Assembly (NCBI GenBank): GCA_958496175.1
Contig: OY292275.1
Coordinates: forward strand, 51,785,701 to 51,849,700
Origin: Sisyra terminalis
Taxonomy: Eukaryota > Arthropoda > Insecta > Neuroptera > Sisyridae
Direction of reading: 5' to 3'
DNA: 64,000 nt
The translations under genes and the position numbers were made by a program. The notes under the pieces were generated by a model. That model did no database searches, was not told where the DNA came from, and saw only the letters and a program-made list of their open reading frames with translations. Below are positions 37,765-49,700 of this stretch, piece after piece (position 1 is the first letter of the stretch; each line of letters opens with the position of its first letter).

Positions 37765-37929
37765 CAAGGTTTATAAAATACACAGGTGGCCTCATGGTGG
37801 CTACGTGATGGATACGTGACGTATCCAGAAGAAATTCGAACATATCTTCAGACTGATCAATTTCAAAATTCTTCGTATGACGTAATTTTTTTTTTCTAAT
37901 GGAGCAACCTGTGTAATTTACAAACCTTG
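37765..37929 (+). mobile_element. 165-bp MITE with 9-bp target duplication (copy 3)
   Basis: It starts CAAGGTTTATAAAATACACA and ends ATTTACAAACCTTG. The flanks GGAATATGG (37756-37764 and 37930-37938) are identical. It is nearly identical in sequence to copy 1 at 24371-24536, so these two look like the younger insertions. No coding capacity. Confidence 0.9.
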
Positions 37930-37939
37930 GGAATATGGG

Positions 37940-38246
37940 ATATAAGGTAAGCTATATAATTTGATATTAAAAATACTTGAAAGAAATTATTTCTTTTTTA
38001 AGAAATTCATCATTATTTTTATATTTATATATTCATTTAGTCATTGCTTCGAAATAAATTCAAGTTCTATGGAAGAATATTTTATGAATCATAAAATTAA
38101 GTAGGTATAGAGGTCATTGTTTTTAGCTCAAATTAGTTAATAAAACAATTACCTACTTATTTCGCGGTATTTTCAAAGAAAACTGACTAATTTTTCTTTT
38201 TCGACAAAAACAACAGACAATGTTTTTATTTTTTTTAAAAGTCAAC

Positions 38247-38277
<31 letters not shown>

Positions 38278-39670
38278 TTTTAAAAACAAATATTTTAACT
38301 GTATCACTCTATTGTTCTCAAATGAGAATTATATCAATTGGATAAGTTATTAATATATAATTAAGAAAATTTCCCAAAAATGTTAAACACAAAGAAAAAA
38401 CTTATTGATTTTTTTTCATCTTTAAAATTTAAATTTTTAAATCTTTATGCAAATATGAAATGTAATTGAACTCGGGCAATTCAATTCTTTGTGTTTTTCT
38501 AGGTAAAATATTGTACCTGCATATTTGATATATGGATCATTTTTAAGAAGAATATGAGATTAATTGCAAAGACATTTATTTTGTGAGGGTAATAACAGTT
38601 TAAAAGAATTGCCAAAGAAATAATGGCACATTGCGCGAAGAAAATAAATATGAAAATTATTCATAATAGAAATATAGTCGGAATGGGGAGCAGTGTTTGA
38701 ATAAAATAAAATTATTCTAGGTTTGTGTTTGTGGGGTGAAAAATATTTCATGACAAAATTGAATTACACATCGCTTATGAATAAATTTCAACGAAGACAA
38801 AGATTTTCGAAACTAAAATAAAATATAAAAAAATGTTTATTTAAAATTTAAATGAATTGAAAACGGTGATGAAAAATATATTCGTTTAAATGAAAAATCA
38901 TTTTCCGTTGAACATTTTCTCTCGCAAATCTCTGATTTAATATTGCTCTTTTCTGGTATTTTGATATTTTTCAATTTCAATAGATCATTTGCATAAAATG
39001 ATGTTCAAATCAGAAATTTGTCAATTGACAATGGAGCGATTTAACAGCTCTAGGAAAGAATATACTTCTCACGTCTATCTTTTTTTTGCGAGGGAATAAG
39101 GGATTTTTTTTAAAAAACCCAACGAAAATATATATATCTACATATAATATTTTGACCGATTTAAAATCAATTTATATTTATTTTTTTCAGTCGTGTTATT
39201 TTTTCTCATACATACACGTCTTGCATCGTGAAATATGTTTTCTGAAGCTTGATCAAAATCGTTTATCAAAAATATGTATGGCATATGTCATTTTTAGGTA
39301 ATTCTATGATTCCATTACGATTTTAAAATTTTCAAGTATGGGAAAGTGATGAAAAGAGCTTCTTCTTATGCTTGGATAGAATAGGCAGCCACTTTCTGCA
39401 CATCAGCTGAAAGTATTTCCAATATTCAAATAATATTCTTCGAAAATATATCAATGTAAAATATAGATAAGTATATTATTTATTATTATATTTCCTTATG
39501 AAAAAATATCTTAAAAAAACTAAGTACAATTGTTGTACAATGTTAATTATATTTTCCCATACCAACGGATAAAAAAAGATATTTGTGGTTACTTAATAGA
39601 ACTTTGCTACAGTAATTGTATTGATTTCAAATTAAACAATATGAATAATTTGCAAGTAATAATTTTTTTT
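37940..39670. other. Intergenic DNA, nothing recognised except a microsatellite
   Basis: AT-rich, with no gene. A dinucleotide tract is listed separately. Frames at 38560-38751 and 39086-39301 have no coding support. Confidence 0.45.
38246..38273. repeat. (AT)n microsatellite
   Basis: About 14 uninterrupted AT units. A simple sequence repeat, likely length-variable. Confidence 0.9.
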
Positions 39671-39674
39671 TCAA

Positions 39675-39909
39675 ATAAGAGGACAATTCAGGTTGTTAAA
39701 GATTGTTTTTTTTATTTAATATTTTTTTTAATTTTTATTATAATTCTTTAAATATTTTTTTTTATTTATTGAATTTAAATTGAAAATATTTATTTTTGTG
39801 AATCAAGAAGCCTCATGAAGTTAGGATACGTAACGAAACGTAGCTAATTGAATAATAAAAATATTAAATAAAAAAACCGATCTTAAACAACCTGAATTGT
39901 CTTCTTATT
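39675..39909. mobile_element. Fold-back element, family A (copy 3)
   Basis: The edges are AATAAGAGGACAATTCAGG and the complementary AATTGTCTTCTTATT. One hairpin motif is on the plus strand at 39811-39844 (CCTCATGA, stem GTTA/TAAC, GAAACGTAGC). The left arm has lost its motif. No open frame. Confidence 0.75.
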
Positions 39910-41219
39910 TAAAAAAATAAAAGGCGAGATCTGAATTTTATCATCTAATATTAAAATCTGTTGAAGACATTGAAGGGTACTTACTAAGCATTAGTGTTGC
40001 ACTATTTTTTATGAATTTACATTCAAGGACTCTAAACAACAACGATTTGTAATTCTAATTTTTTCCATTAAAGTTTTTATTGATAAATTTCATACAAACT
40101 ATTAGAGATGATTTTGACAATTGGGAAAAAGAAGCAGACAAACTTTTTAAAACTATTGAATGTACTTATGATAAAAAATTAGATTAGAGAATAAGATTTA
40201 AGAAATAAGATTTAGTGGTAAAGAACATTTAAAGTTAATATTTTTTTTTATTCGATTCTTTAATAAGCACCATCATTAAAAAACGTTCTGAGAGATATTT
40301 AACTGTTAATAGTAATTTCAAAACAATTATTCGTGATTGAAATGTTACTTCAATAATTCAATATAAAAATAATTTTCATTACAGCAATCTGCCATTGAAG
40401 GACCAACGATTTAAAAGGTCATTAGTAGGCCAATAGTTGAAATATTAAAAAGCCCATTGCTGTTTGCCATCAATGGGCTGATAATACATGCAATTATTGG
40501 GTCGATGTTATAATTTCGGCTATAAGCCGTTTATCGGCCAATGAAAATTTCCATTGATTGACATTCTTGGCCCAGCAGTGGTCCATTTTAGGGCTAATTT
40601 CCAAACTTTGTATAAGTTGAGGAGTTAAAGTGTTATAAACAAGGTCTAAACCTAGCAACACTGTAGAATGAAGTGTAACAATTTAAAACTTTTATAAGTA
40701 AAGAAAATATTATTTCGCCTGTATCCATGTAGACATTTATTCAGGGAAATATTATTGTTGCAACATTCCTTAATTTAAACATACTTCTGAGGATTTATTT
40801 TACCCTTTTAATAAGCAATGCAAGCGGTGAAAGATCCTTATCAGTAATGGCCAGAATAGAAAAAAATTATGATCCACATTAGACCAACAAAAATTAAGTA
40901 GCTTTACGTTACTTTTTATAGAGAAAGAATTTTTAAATAATTTTATTAATTATGACAGATTATAAATGAGTTTGCAGAATTAAAAGTGAGAAAAAAGGCA
41001 ATACACTAATCAATCAGGGTATATTTGTTTGAGTACTGCTTGTTTTAATATATTATGCTTGTTTAATTTTTGTACATGTACATTTTTTATCCTTTGTTTC
41101 TTGGATTCCGATAATTTAATAGAACGACATACTATATACTTTAAAATCAAACTACCAAACATAAAGTACGAGTCATAATGAAAAAATAGGCCCGAAATTA
41201 TAATGTTGCCTAGGGTTCG
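39910..41219. other. Intergenic DNA with a hairpin-rich patch
   Basis: No gene. At about 40390-40610 there are several short palindromes: AGCCCATTG and CAATGGGCT (40452-40460 and 40472-40480), and CGGCTATAAGCCG (about 40518-40530). Short GGCC/TTGGC-like words also recur. It is likely part of a small DNA transposon. Ends and target duplication were not found. Confidence 0.4.
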
Positions 41220-42020
41220 CTTTAGCCTTAGTCCACCACTGGGACTTTTAAAGGATTTAGGAGTATAAGCATGATGAATCGATAATAGAAAGTTATTTTA
41301 ATGATAATTTTTTAATATGTCGGTATTTATAAAGTACTATGATCCTGGAAGTTTCAGATCTCTACCACAATTGCAAGGGAATTTTCTGTCAACTTAATCA
41401 ATAAATGAAAATTTTAATATAATTTAGAAATTGATAGTGTCTCACTTATAAATAATTGACTACTACTATAGCCTTAAAACATCTGTAAAAAAATTTATAT
41501 ATTTTTAATATAAATATATTTTTTTTGGGAAAAATACAATGTTTAAACCACAAAAAAATTTTGATACAGTTCTGAAAATATTTTTTTTTAAGTTTTACAT
41601 ACTATTTTTATATTACCTGATTTTTCTCAGTTTTTTTGAAAGAGTACTATAAAGTAAAAAATAAAATAAAATAAAAACCACTTCCAAGTTTAATGTCAGA
41701 TGTTCTTAAGTTAAACCTAGATATGTACATTGAATAATATTGATTGGGAGTGACTATGTTAAATTTTCAAAATTTCAACAATCAAAACAATTGAACATCT
41801 CTAAATTGAGCAATCCCATTGGTTAATAGCTTGATATGCAGGCTTATATGCATTGACGTTTGTGTGCTGTCATCGGATATTAGTGCAATTCTTGACTTAT
41901 ACATAGACTAATAGTTTTTAATTAATTAATTACATTTGATTAAGAGCCAAAAAGTGATTCAAGTGAAAATTTAAAAAGTGTTCAATTGATCAGGATAACA
42001 ATTCCATTCAAGTAAGTGAA
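41220..42020 (+). repeat. Dispersed repeat, families R1 and R3
   Basis: About 41270-41420 matches about 57595-57730 (shared TTTAGGAGTATAAG-like, GATC-TGGAAGTTT and ATCTCTA blocks). About 41740-42020 matches 58876-58990 and, reversed, 13390-13615 (AAATTTTCAAAATTTCAA and CCCATTGGTTAATAGC blocks). The order of the two parts is the same here and at 57.6-59.0 kb, so they may be one long old element. No coding frame. Confidence 0.55.
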
Positions 42021-44251
42021 ATATTATAAAATTTTAAAAATCAGAAATTTTAGTTGTAATAATGTTGGTTTGGAAATGATAATTGATATATAAATTAAAA
42101 ATATCAATATTTATCTATACACTGGCAAAGTATCTGTAAATATATATTTGGGCCCGATTAACCATGGTTATAGCCCTAAGCCCTTTGAACAGCCCTATTA
42201 AAATCATAAATTAGTTAAATAGCTATTAATGGCTTCTGTGTTCCTAAATTTTGGTTAAAAGAAAAGAAAATACGAAAATTTTGTTTTAACTTTGGATTAT
42301 TACAAATATATAAGAGTACGTTTGTTTGCCTATATGATATTGTTTCCAACAAACGTATTACTGTTATTTGTATACTACCTACTGCAGTAAAACAACTTCA
42401 ACAACGCGACGTAAGATTATACATAAATATGTAATATGTAATAATTTATTTTTAAATATGTTGCCTGTTTTTCTTTTATTAACTTCTGTGTTAGATTTAG
42501 GAGTCTTACTTTTCGTTTGAATCAATATTTAAAATAGACTAATAAATTATGTTAGTTGTAATGAAGTGAAAAGATAGTTATAAAATATTTATCTTTATAA
42601 TTGTATGAAATTTTCAGTGTTAAACTTCTTAATACTATTAAGTTTCATAATATCGAATAACATAGGTTTTCGTTTGTCAAAGAAAGTAAATTATTAAGAA
42701 CTTTAATATTCCTATTCATATCATGACAGCTATAGAAGCTTTTTTCTAGCATAAAGATATTAACGCTGTATAATAGTAATTTGTTATATCAGTTATATAT
42801 TGAAAACATTCTTAAGGATTAAATTTCAATTACATATTTCAATAAATTTCGTTTTTTCAACATACAACGTCTCGGTTGTAAGATACTTACATTCTTTCGA
42901 AATATATAAATGTTTTCATATATTTGTGGAACTATATCACTTAAAGCAAGCTAATTCAATTATGTTTAAGCTAGAAAACATTAAATTTTTTCCTATGTCT
43001 TTTTTTTCCGAAAAGTAATCATATCATACCAATTTTGCTATTCTGTTATAGCGACTGAAATTTCATTTTTTTATACCAATAATTTTTTCTTCCAATTGAA
43101 CAAAGCCTTTTTAATGGAAAAAGGGGTTAGTTTGTTCAATTTACATAACATTTTGAAAATAACAAGGTTGCAAATAATACACAAGTTTATCAACTCTTTA
43201 TTCAAAACAACAAGAGGACATACTTTACTTCTTATTCAATAATAAGAAAACAAACGTTCCTGAAAATTAAAAATAAAACGAATAAACTTGATGTGTTATA
43301 TCATAAATTAATTTCAATTATTTTCTGAGATTGAATTTAAAATTTAATTTCAACTCGACAAAATTAATTTCTGTCTTCTTCATTTCATAGAAGACTTGGC
43401 GTTTGCTTAATTTTATTTGAATAAATTAATTTTTCGAATGATTGGTCATATCAGAATGTCGGTTTTGGAATTCTAATTTTATCAAAATATGAGGAAATAA
43501 ATGTTAAAATTTAAGTCAAATCTTAAAATGGTATATACATAATTTTATTAGTTTAAACTTGAATTAGCAGTTTTCCGTGTTAACACGTTAATAAATATTA
43601 TTAATAGGTAATAAATTTTTAAGTGTTTAAAAATTAAAATCTGAATTGAGTTTCACTTTTAAAATGGCTTGAATAACGCGAAAAGAATTCTTCAAATCTT
43701 TACCTTTACATATCAAATTGAACATTCTTAACATGTATAAAAATATAATTGTATAGTAAAAAAATAATCTCATCAAAAAATTCATGTCAAAGAGGTTGCA
43801 TTGGTTCATAAGTTCAAAATGCTTTCACCTATAAATAATCACCGGTTAATAATTAATCATTAAGAGCCAAATCTCTAAATCCTCACATTATAAGCCCTAC
43901 ATTTTGACCAAAAGTATGGTTTGACCCTTTTATAGAATATTTGCATAACATAATATTAATTAATATCAGTAATTTAACCAGTAAACAACATGCATAATAT
44001 TCATATTATACTAATAAACATCCATCCGCTTTGCTTGGTGCAAATTTGACTTTTTATGTGCTATTACTAATTTTTATACTTGTACAATTGTGATTCATCA
44101 ATTATTAGTTCTCCAAATTAAGAAATGGCCGAAATATACATTTTCTTTTTTTTGTGTGGAACATTATGCATTAGTTTCAAAGACAGATACGGTTGTAAGC
44201 AGCAGTAAGCAATTGACAAAAATTACATACATAGTTATAGGTTAATTTTAA
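42021..44251. other. Intergenic DNA, nothing recognised
   Basis: AT-rich. Frames at 42800-43018 and 43627-43809 lack coding support. It ends at the TTAA target of the next element. Confidence 0.45.
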
Positions 44252-44973
44252 GGGGTTATTTACAGTTAGAAGACCGAAAAAAAGCGAATTTTCCAGAATC
44301 TGTTCAAAGAAAACTTTTAAATTTATTGATCTAAAAATTTGCACACATATTATGGTATCTTTTAACTGTATTTTAAAACTTAGTATTAGTAAAAATATTT
44401 ATTTGGAAAGGAGTTACAACTGATCTCCGGGAGCTCCTCTCAAAAAAGAAGTTTTGCGGTGACCACTATATCTCTGAATTGGATTCTCTGAATTTAAAAA
44501 ACCAAACAGATTTCATTAAAGTAATGCTACATCTAGTAATTAATCGAAGGTATAAGTAAAATAAAATTTTTTGACAAAATGGCGGTTTCTCAAAAAAAAA
44601 AAACGATTTTTGACCAAAATTTCAGCCTTAAATTGTTTATAAAAAAAAGTATTTATCGGTGAGAAAAAATCTTCGATTAATTACTAAGAAATATATTTAA
44701 GAAGCTCGTGTTAAAATTTGAGACTAATCGGTTTAGCCGTTTTGGAGTAATGTTGGTCACCGACTTTGAGAACACCATTTTGAGAAAAACGCGTTTAAAG
44801 TTTGAAAAGCACTTTACATAGGATAAAAACGCCTTTTCAAATTTGCGTGTAACTTCGAAAATATTCACCGGAACGATATGAAATTTTGTGTATGTATTCT
44901 TAAATATATGTAAATTAAGAAAAGAAAATAAAAAAAAACGATTTTTTTAAAAATTCTAACTGTATATAACCCC
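44252..44973. mobile_element. Non-autonomous TTAA-flanked DNA transposon
   Basis: The ends are inverted repeats: GGGGTTATTTACAGTTAGAA at the left, and GGGGTTATATACAGTTAGAA read on the other strand at the right (19 of 20 matching). TTAA occurs immediately outside both (44248-44251 and 44974-44977), the target preference of piggyBac-like and Kolobok elements. The 722-bp interior has no transposase frame. The minus-strand 63-codon frame at 44677-44868 is not recognisable. The copy is therefore a MITE-like derivative. Which of the two superfamilies is undetermined. Confidence 0.8.
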
Positions 44974-45156
44974 TTAATAATTTTAATTGCTGTCAATTGT
45001 AATTTTATAAAGATCTATTAATATTATGAATGTTTTAACCACAGCTATTGGTAATTGACATACCAATACATTATTTTAACTCTGGTGTGTTTCACCAACA
45101 AGTATGAATTTATTTTAAATCATGGGAGTATATGTTTTTATCTAATATTTACAAGT

Positions 45157-45245
45157 TGCCTGATGAAGTTGGAATAACACCAACGAAATGTTGCAATTGA
45201 AATAAATGAACTAAAACACTGTCAATTTGTTTGGTCTACCACATG
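45157..45245 (+). repeat. Solo hairpin-motif remnant
   Basis: At 45159-45194 the sequence reads CCTGATGA, A, stem GTTGG, loop AATAACA, stem CCAAC, then GAAATGTTGC. This is the same layout as in the fold-back families but with a different stem sequence. No inverted arm was found nearby, so it is either a solo arm or a remnant. Confidence 0.6.
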
Positions 45246-45781
45246 ATATATTCTTTCACATTATGCATTAGTTCAGCCATTTGCTGCTATGGTGGTGATA
45301 ATAGAAAATTGATCTTTAGCGGCGTTTAAGAAGCTAGAGAAGTCGAAAAGTTTGAGAACCATTGGAAACAATCAATTGTAAACGGTAATTGATTGTTGTT
45401 TTCTTCCAAAAAGCTACTAATCGGCAGTGTTAATGTTTGAATTTTAATTATTATGGTTGTTTAGAAGAAAATCACAAGTAATGGGAAAAAATTGAAATTA
45501 ATTTTGTAGGTAGTCAACTATTTGAGCCATGTCTCTGTAAAATTTAAATTTGACTTGGAGCTTATTAACGAAGTCAAAAAATCATACAGTTGCGTAATTT
45601 TAAACCACTTAATACCAGGTAAATGGAGCAAGTTATTCGTTATTTTGTAGAAATGAAATTTTTTGAAAAAATAGCGACGAATTCTTTGAAATATTCCGCG
45701 TCGATCCATACCAAAACCAGCGACATTTGGAGGTTTCTTAGCTTAATATTTAAACGTAAAGATAGATCTGGTGGAAACAGT

Positions 45782-46193
45782 GGTATAAGCTTGGATCAGG
45801 AACGTCGAGATATTCCGAACTGTAGATAACTATTCCGAATGGGTACGTTTTGTTCACTCGAATGCAATTTGTACGTAAACATTGACAAGCCAGAAATGAA
45901 GAAGCGACGGTTATTTTTAATCGCGAATTAAATTAAAACAAAGTCGAAAATGCAACGTTGCCAAATTGTGGGTGTGCTGAAGTGGACTTGCCCAAAGTAG
46001 ACTTTATTTAGAAAATTTAATTTTACATAATACAATATAAATACATTTTTGAAAATAACAATCACTACTTTATTTCTGACATGTCAAAATTTACGTACAA
46101 ATTGCATTTGAGTGAACAATACTTACAGGAATAATATCGAAACCATTCAAAAACAGTTCTCAAATTTCGGCGTTCCTGATCCAAGCTTATACC
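45782..46193. repeat. Inverted repeat upstream of the syntaxin gene
   Basis: The left arm 45782-45900 and right arm 46069-46193 share GGTATAAGCTTGGATCAGGA, TTCACTC-AATGCAATTTG and TACGTAAA-TTGACA in mirror order with mismatches. The spacer is about 170 bp. It lies 600-1000 bp before the syntaxin ATG. A fold-back transposon is more likely than a regulatory structure. Confidence 0.65.
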
Positions 46194-46788
46194 GAAACAA
46201 TAAAGTTCTCAAAATGCAATGAAGCACTTTTAGAAAAGGTATGCAATTTCCCACACTATAATGGCTTGTCTTTTGCATGGTACTACTGCGTCCTTAAGTA
46301 TAAACTAGGAAAATTTTTTTAAAATTTTATTAAAATAAATAAAAAAATTTTTAAAACAATACAGTTTATCTTTTAATCAACATAGGATAATTCATTTTCC
46401 CCTATCATCAAATTGCTTTTAGTTGTAGAGTCATATTAAAATATTTGAGTGTTTACTGACTTTTTCGTATTGCCATATGTCTAATGAAATATTTATTTTT
46501 TGTGATAACTTGAGCAAACAAATGAAAATAGCTGATAATTCAATGGAAACCATTAACTCAAAGCGGTCGACGATAAAATTACACTATCACTCGACTTTGT
46601 CCTATTATAATGAATATCCAAAACACAGTCAAGTAATATGTTTGTACTAAATACAATCCACATATATACGTGAAAACGTTATTATGACGAATCTTTATCG
46701 CCAGTTGTATAATCTTGCCCGTGATAAGAACTTGCGAAAAAACTAGTGAAAACTGAGTTTTCATATGTGAAAAATAAAAACACTCAAA
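46194..46788 (+). promoter_or_regulatory. Probable promoter and 5' leader region of the syntaxin gene
   Basis: This is the interval between the inverted repeat and the first ATG of the syntaxin gene. I see no sharp TATA or initiator that I can place with confidence. The leader just before the ATG is A-rich (AACACTCAAA), a usual insect start context. A non-coding first exon further upstream cannot be excluded. Confidence 0.35.
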
Positions 46789-49700
46789 ATGTTTTCAACG
46801 AGGGATCGGTTTCAAGAACTTGAAAATGTGAGTAGAATAATTCTTCCAATTATTGTATTGAATATGTGCTTAAAATTAAAAGTATATTTCTATAGGGACG
46901 AAATAGTGTTTACGAACCAACTACTAATGGCCAATGTGAAGAAGTTGATGATGACGAAATTGCCGAAATATATAAAAAGGTTGTATCTTAATTCAGTGGC
47001 TTAGAATATCAGTAAAAATAATTATTTTATCTTTTTTTTTTTAGTTTCAATACATAACATCGCTAATAAAATGTGTCAAAGACGATACATCAGCAATGAA
47101 GAATTTATTTAACCAACCAACGTTTTACGTTTCTAAAGGTAAAGTTAATTATAACAGAAGGTCTAATATTGAATTATCTAGAACAGGAATGTTACTGATT
47201 AGATACAATTGTAAATATTCAACACGTTTAACTAAATCAAATGAAATCAAAAACTTAAAAAGAGTGGCATTTAAATTTCAATTTAAGTGACTACTTGTTA
47301 CATAGATGTTAATTACTTTAGATGAAACTGTAGGGCAATTATATGAGAAAATGTTAATGACATAATCAAACAAAATTAATATGTAATTGATTAAAATAGC
47401 CGTATGTAAAAACCACATAATATAGGATGATCAAATAAGAGTGATATATTTTTAATTTGAAACATAGCTAAAACGGTATAAGATACCAATATTATTTTAT
47501 TTTCTATTCGATATTGGTCCATGGTATTTTTATTGAAAAATGATTGAATACAAATGATATTCAGATTTTTTAAAGATTTAAGACCTGATTCTAGAACGTC
47601 AATTTTGAGTAATTTTTATGAGTAACATGAATAATGTTAGTTTTAGGTTCCTTGGTTGTTTTTGGTTTTTTGGAATAATGAAATGAATAATAAAGAAATA
47701 AGTCCAGTGGAGTTATATCGTAGGATTTATTTCATATCGGAATTTCTGGACACTATTGGTGGTTGAAATTTTCTTTCAATAAGTTGATGGTGTTATGAAA
47801 CGTATGATATATTATTGAAATCATAAATTTCTATTAATGTATCTGTAGCGTTCACTATTAATGATAACTGCAATACCATATCCACTCCCAAAAAAATATG
47901 ACCCGATTACATCTTCGACCATAAGGTACATCGAACTATCAATTTCAAAAGAGGTTAAAAAAAATCCGTGGACTATATGCGGATTTTTCCCCCCAAATGC
48001 AACAATGGTACTTATTTATGAAGTCATTAAACCAGAAAAGTGCTTCATTGTTGAATATTAACTTAAGAGCCTTGAAATACAAATCTGTATATAGTATATT
48101 CCAAGAAGTACCATCAGAAAACCCAAGTTTTTGGGAACGATATCGACTTGATTATTCGTGATTTTCATTCACAATTTGGTTCATAACATCGATATTTTCA
48201 TCATTTTGTGAACGTTTTTGACAAGTTGAGGTCTTTGTACCATAAATATTTCCAAATATCACAATTTTTTGACTAAATTATAAATAGTAAGTTCTGTAGG
48301 TCGGTTATGTCAACCATAAATTTTACGCAACACGCGAAACCTAATCTAAACAATATACTCCTAACTTCTATAATAATTCTTTATAATTCCTTAACGCTGT
48401 GTAACTATGTAACTTTTCACAATATATTTGTAAACCAATAATGAACAGAAATGCAAATTTTAGAAATAATCGAAAACCAACTTCCATCAAGATAAATTTC
48501 AGTGACCATCAATTGTCATTTTTTGGAAAGTTTTACTAAAACTTCTTATTAAATGTTTGATCCTTCTCCTTCTGCCTTTAGGTTTTATGCGTTTTGCCTA
48601 TTACGGTACCCATTTTTTCTTCGGCCTGCTAACTCTTCTTCCGTAATGTTAATAGAGTATTGTTTTTATAGGTAGCCATTTAATATACGTTCTTCCTACG
48701 TGGTTTTTTAATTTAATCTTGTTACCGATTATATTTTCCTTCATATTAAAGACATTTAGCTTTTTTTTATAACTCGGTTTTTTATTATATTTATTTGTGT
48801 ATAACATTTTACTCTTCATAGAAATTTCCTATCTTGTGATTGTATTTGGGTTTCTTTTTCTTTTTTTGTTGTCGTTCACGTTTCACTTCCTCAAAAAGGA
48901 CTGCAAAAACAATTGGTATCGTGCAAAATTTTATTTGCACCGTTTCTTGTTGTAGGTGTTACACCTGTAGGTTATCCTGTAGTCATAGGTTATACTTCTT
49001 ATGTTCAACTAATAATTCTGTAGGTAAATATGTCCGAATTTATTGAGTTTCTCTTCTATGTCATTGCTTTCATAATAAGTTATAACTAAATTTAAATACT
49101 CAAATAGTTTTACATGTTTTAGTATTGTTTTATTTATCAGTATTTTTGTTCTGATAGAGCATTTGCCTAAAAAACATATGTATGAAGTTTAAGTTAAGAA
49201 CTTAAGTATTTTTGGCAAATGATTTTAAGAATTCACATATGCCTTTTTAGATCGTCTTCTGTATCTGCAAGAAGTAGTAATTTATCGGCATATAAAAGCA
49301 AGTTTATATAAGTTTAATATGCGGTGGTAGTTTAAGTATATTCCAATTTCCCTTCTTTTAAAAAGGCCATCTTTGCCTATATAAATCGCAAAGCGTTAGA
49401 GGGATACAGTATCCTTGTCTAACTTCCTTATTTATTTATTATCCGAGTAATTTTCCTAGTTAGGTTTTCGTCTATGCTTACTATAATCCTATTGTTGAAG
49501 TAAAGATTTAGCATTGCTCGAATTTGGTACCTTGGAAATCCATGTTTTTCCATAATCTTTCGTAGTTTGTATTGGCTTACATTGTTAAAATTTTCTCGAA
49601 ATCTACAATTCCTCTATGGGTTTCTTAATTTTATTGTTTATCCTTATGATAAAAATATACAAATAAAAATCAATAAATGTTTACAACTAAATTACTAAAG

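Noticed and set aside
45518..45829. Opposing frames upstream of the syntaxin gene
   Set aside because: No domain seen. The plus frame runs into the inverted repeat at 45782, and a mariner match that I considered did not hold.
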